Shown here in pieces: positions 8,283 through 9,893 of a DNA stretch of 9,893 bases; position 1 is the first letter of the stretch; every line of letters begins with the position of its first letter. Source of the stretch: an uncultured Erysipelotrichaceae bacterium (lineage in GTDB: Bacteria > Bacillota_I > Bacilli_A > RF39 > UBA660); contig CACZQV010000070.1 in NCBI GenBank assembly GCA_902783435.1, positions 1 through 9,893 of the forward strand. The letters are read 5' to 3'. The position numbers and the translations under genes are program-made. The notes beneath the pieces are model-generated. The model did no database searches, was not told where the DNA came from, and was given only the letters and a program-made list of their open reading frames with translations.

Positions 8283-8294
8283 GTTGACATTTTT

Positions 8295-8322
8295 TACAAA
8301 TAAAAATACTTAAATATTTGTA
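8295..8322 (+). repeat. Inverted repeat upstream of the surface-protein gene, candidate operator
   Basis: TACAAATA (8295-8302) is repeated in perfect inversion as TATTTGTA (8315-8322), with 12 bp between the arm ends. The right arm overlaps the -35 box of the downstream promoter, where a dimeric regulator could act. No A-tract/T-tract arrangement typical of a terminator follows it. In such AT-rich DNA an 8-bp match can arise by chance, so an operator role is only a suggestion. Confidence 0.4.
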
Positions 8323-8346
8323 TTAAAAGTGTAGTGAACCTATAAT
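8318..8346 (+). promoter_or_regulatory. Promoter of the DUF6273-like surface-protein gene
   Basis: TTGTAT (8318-8323) is followed after exactly 17 bp by the consensus -10 TATAAT (8341-8346). The predicted start near 8353 leaves a leader of about 17 nt with GGTGAT at 8360-8365. A second TTGACA lies upstream at 8284-8289, but its best -10 partner at 17 bp (TACTTA) is poor. The gene therefore has its own promoter between two terminators. Confidence 0.7.
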
Positions 8347-8359
8347 ATAAGATATGGAT

Positions 8360-8365
8360 GGTGAT
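8360..8365 (+). promoter_or_regulatory. Shine-Dalgarno GGTGAT that fixes the start at 8370
   Basis: The sequence GGTGATTATAATG places GGTGAT 4 nt before the ATG at 8370. This matches the spacing seen at the PBP, coiled-coil and ftsW starts (3 nt). The earlier in-frame ATG at 8358 lies only a few bases from the predicted transcript start and has no SD. The protein therefore most likely begins MIRTKRDKK rather than MVIIMIRTK. Confidence 0.8.
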
Positions 8366-8369
8366 TATA

Positions 8370-9719
8370 ATGATAAGAACTAAGCGAGATAAAAAACATA
8401 TTTATTTGTTAGTACTATTATTACTATTAGGAATAGGTTTTGCAGCCTTAGCCGCAACATTAAAGATAAATGGAACTATTACTATAGATAGTGCAAGATG
8501 GGATGTCCATTTTGAAAATGTAAGTGTTACACCTGGAAGTGTTACTGCGACAACAGTGCCAGTTAGTGATAATACTACAACTACAGAAATGACATATGCA
8601 GCAAGTTTTACTCAACCAGGAGATTATTATGAATTTACTACTGATATCGCAAATGATGGTACAATTAATGCTATGGTAGATTTAGTAACAAATAAGACAT
8701 ATCAAGCAGATGGAGAAACAGAAAAACAACTACCAGCATATTTAAAAAGTACCGTAACATATAATGATGGAACACCAATAAATAAAAATCATTTATTAGC
8801 AAAACAAACTAGTGAAAAGATAAAAGTAAGAGTAGAATTTAAAACAGATGTAAATCCAGGAGATTTACCAAGTAGTGCAGAAACAACAGTATTTAAATTT
8901 GTTGTTAAATACAAACAAGCAGATGAAAATGCATGTCAAAGACCTACAACATTCCAAGCTGATAGTTGGGATACAATTCAATGTAATGTTAGAAATAATC
9001 CTTTAAGTTATCCATTAGGAGCTGAAAAAACAATTGAAATTGATATAGATGGAGATAATACAAATGAAACATATACATTAAGAGTAGCAAACAACACAAC
9101 TCCTGCAGAATGTTCTACACAAGGATTCTCACAAACAGCATGTGGATTTGTAGTAGAATTTAAAGAAATAATTGATATGCATAGAATGAATCTATACTAT
9201 GATGGTACTACTAATGGTGATGGTGCTCATGGTGGATGGGAATATTCAGATATGAGAGCTTATTTAAATGATGGTATATATGCAAAAGAGAATATTGACT
9301 ATAGTAATAATGGAATATATAGTAAACTACCAAGTGAATTACAAAATGTAATAATAACTACTACTGTAGTTTCAAGTCATGGATATTCACAGTCAGATAA
9401 CTTTACTACCACAGATAAGTTGTATCTATTATCACCAGCTGAAATATGGGAACAAGTACCAGGATATGATGAAGCAAGGACAGATACTGCATGGAATTTA
9501 TCAAGACAATTAGATTATTATCATTCTATAGGAGTAACAACATCTAGTTATTCAAACGCTAAGAAAAATTATAAAGGTTATGCAAATTATTATTGGCTTC
9601 GTGCAGCATATTCTGGAAATAATGATAGATTTAATATGGTTAGTAGTACTGGATATAATTATCAAGGATATTATTCAGCTAGTCGTTATGGTGTTTCACC
9701 AGCATTCCGTATAGGTTAA
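8370..9719 (+). CDS. Exported surface protein with TasA-like N-terminal region and DUF6273-like C-terminal domain
   Basis: This 449-residue protein is probably secreted or anchored outside the membrane. MIRTKRDKKH followed by the hydrophobic residues 11-29 (YLLVLLLLLGIGFAALAA) is a signal peptide or anchor. The sequence that follows (INGTITIDSARWDVHFENVS) is typical of TasA/camelysin-like surface proteins, and residues about 30-185 look like a Thr/Asn-rich beta-sandwich. D225, D227 and D229 in DIDGDNTNE could bind calcium. Residues about 245-449 resemble DUF6273: TACGFVVEF, repeated Tyr/Asn loops, KLYLLSPAEIW, a WLR at 409-411 and the closing GVSPAFRIG from 441. DUF6273 is compared by some to C-type-lectin/sulfatase-modifying-factor folds; that is my recollection, not tested. 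Four cysteines (the first is C189) lie between the two regions. No enzyme motif is seen, and binding or adhesion is a guess. It sits where murD is found in Bacillus, with its own promoter and terminator. Confidence 0.85.
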   Translation: MIRTKRDKKHIYLLVLLLLLGIGFAALAATLKINGTITIDSARWDVHFENVSVTPGSVTATTVPVSDNTTTTEMTYAASFTQPGDYYEFTTDIANDGTINAMVDLVTNKTYQADGETEKQLPAYLKSTVTYNDGTPINKNHLLAKQTSEKIKVRVEFKTDVNPGDLPSSAETTVFKFVVKYKQADENACQRPTTFQADSWDTIQCNVRNNPLSYPLGAEKTIEIDIDGDNTNETYTLRVANNTTPAECSTQGFSQTACGFVVEFKEIIDMHRMNLYYDGTTNGDGAHGGWEYSDMRAYLNDGIYAKENIDYSNNGIYSKLPSELQNVIITTTVVSSHGYSQSDNFTTTDKLYLLSPAEIWEQVPGYDEARTDTAWNLSRQLDYYHSIGVTTSSYSNAKKNYKGYANYYWLRAAYSGNNDRFNMVSSTGYNYQGYYSASRYGVSPAFRIG

Positions 9720-9747
9720 AAAAGAAGTAGAAATACTTCTTTTTTTT
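9718..9747 (+). terminator. Intrinsic terminator after the surface-protein gene
   Basis: AAAAAAGAAGTA (9718-9729) pairs perfectly over 12 bp with TACTTCTTTTTT (9734-9745), closed by a stable GAAA (GNRA) tetraloop at 9730-9733. The T-tract runs to 9747. The ascending arm begins within the TAA stop codon (9717-9719). Confidence 0.85.
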
Positions 9748-9773
9748 ATACATATAATTAATTAGGTGATTAT

Positions 9774-9893
9774 ATGAAGATTGATAAAATACTACTTTAT
9801 ACTGTTATTGTTTTATCTTTATTTGGAATTATAATGATATATTCATCTTCTAGTATTTGGGCTAATTATAAATTTAATGATAGTTTTCATTAT
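9774..9893 (+). CDS. ftsW: FtsW/SpoVE-type SEDS peptidoglycan glycosyltransferase, N-terminal 40 residues only
   Basis: The window ends inside this gene. The 40 visible residues contain a short cytoplasmic start (MKIDK), the first membrane helix (about residues 6-23), and YSSSSIWANYKFNDSFHY. The last part closely matches, from memory, the start of Bacillus SpoVE (YSASAVWADYKFDDSF). SEDS proteins polymerise lipid II into glycan strands with a class B PBP, here presumably the one encoded at 3518-5419. GGTGAT (9765-9770) lies 3 nt before the ATG. A strong terminator precedes it, and a TATAAT at 9753-9758 has no -35 partner, so the promoter is unclear. ftsW and spoVE cannot be told apart from this fragment. 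Confidence 0.88.
   Translation, partial: MKIDKILLYTVIVLSLFGIIMIYSSSSIWANYKFNDSFHY

Noticed and set aside
8284..8289. TTGACA as the -35 box of the surface-protein promoter
   Set aside because: The only element at 17 bp is TACTTA, and TATAAT at 8341 is far beyond range. TTGTAT at 8318 with TATAAT at 17 bp is better.
9753..9758. TATAAT upstream of ftsW as a promoter
   Set aside because: No -35 partner (GAAATA at 17 bp), and the start would fall on the Shine-Dalgarno site.
1..9893. TGA read as tryptophan (mycoplasma code)
   Set aside because: Tryptophans at conserved positions are TGG, and no gene needs an in-frame TGA to be complete.
1..9893. CRISPR array, tRNA, insertion sequence or phage genes
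   Set aside because: No regularly spaced direct repeats, cloverleaf-like GC-rich stretches, transposase, integrase or capsid-like proteins were seen on either strand.

Overview
The window is chromosomal DNA from a low-G+C Gram-positive bacterium. It is strongly A+T-rich, uses A/T-ending codons, ends every gene with TAA, and reads tryptophan as TGG with the standard code. All convincing genes lie on the + strand. Shine-Dalgarno sites match a Bacillus/Clostridium-type anti-SD. The style (AT-rich, charged coiled-coil proteins, a TasA-like/DUF6273-like surface protein) suggests an uncultured gut Bacilli/Mollicutes-related or CAG-type Firmicutes lineage. That placement is an inference.

Layout. 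(1) Bases 2-2476: the 3' part of a large gene of unknown function, with a very acidic Asp/Glu tract, a long helical body and one hydrophobic segment, closed by an intrinsic terminator. (2) 2587-3471: a LysR-family regulator with a perfect-consensus promoter (TTGACA, 17 bp, TATAAT) and its own terminator. (3) 3518-5419: a class B penicillin-binding protein of the FtsI/SpoVD type with one C-terminal PASTA domain. (4) 5467-7209: an unrecognised, extremely charged coiled-coil protein. (5) 7289-8269: MraY, the enzyme that makes lipid I. (6) 8370-9719: an exported or membrane-anchored protein with a TasA-like N-terminal region and a DUF6273-like C-terminal domain, carrying its own promoter and terminator. 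(7) From 9774 to the window end: the first 40 codons of an FtsW/SpoVE-type SEDS protein.

How it fits together. PBP, MraY and FtsW/SpoVE are the backbone of a dcw (division and cell wall) cluster: MraY makes the lipid-linked precursor, and the SEDS polymerase with its class B PBP partner builds septal or spore peptidoglycan. In Bacillus subtilis the same stretch reads spoVD-murE-mraY-murD-spoVE. Here the two Mur-ligase positions hold a coiled-coil protein and a surface protein, neither of which I can assign to peptidoglycan synthesis. Most genes end in an A/T-rich hairpin with a T-tract that starts at or inside the stop codon, and three have a recognisable promoter. The region therefore looks like a series of short transcription units rather than one long operon.

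The most interesting candidates are the coiled-coil protein between the PBP and MraY, the independently promoted surface protein between MraY and FtsW, and the acidic-tract protein at the left edge. No tRNA, rRNA, CRISPR array, insertion sequence or phage gene was seen, and no gene-free stretch exceeds 300 bases.
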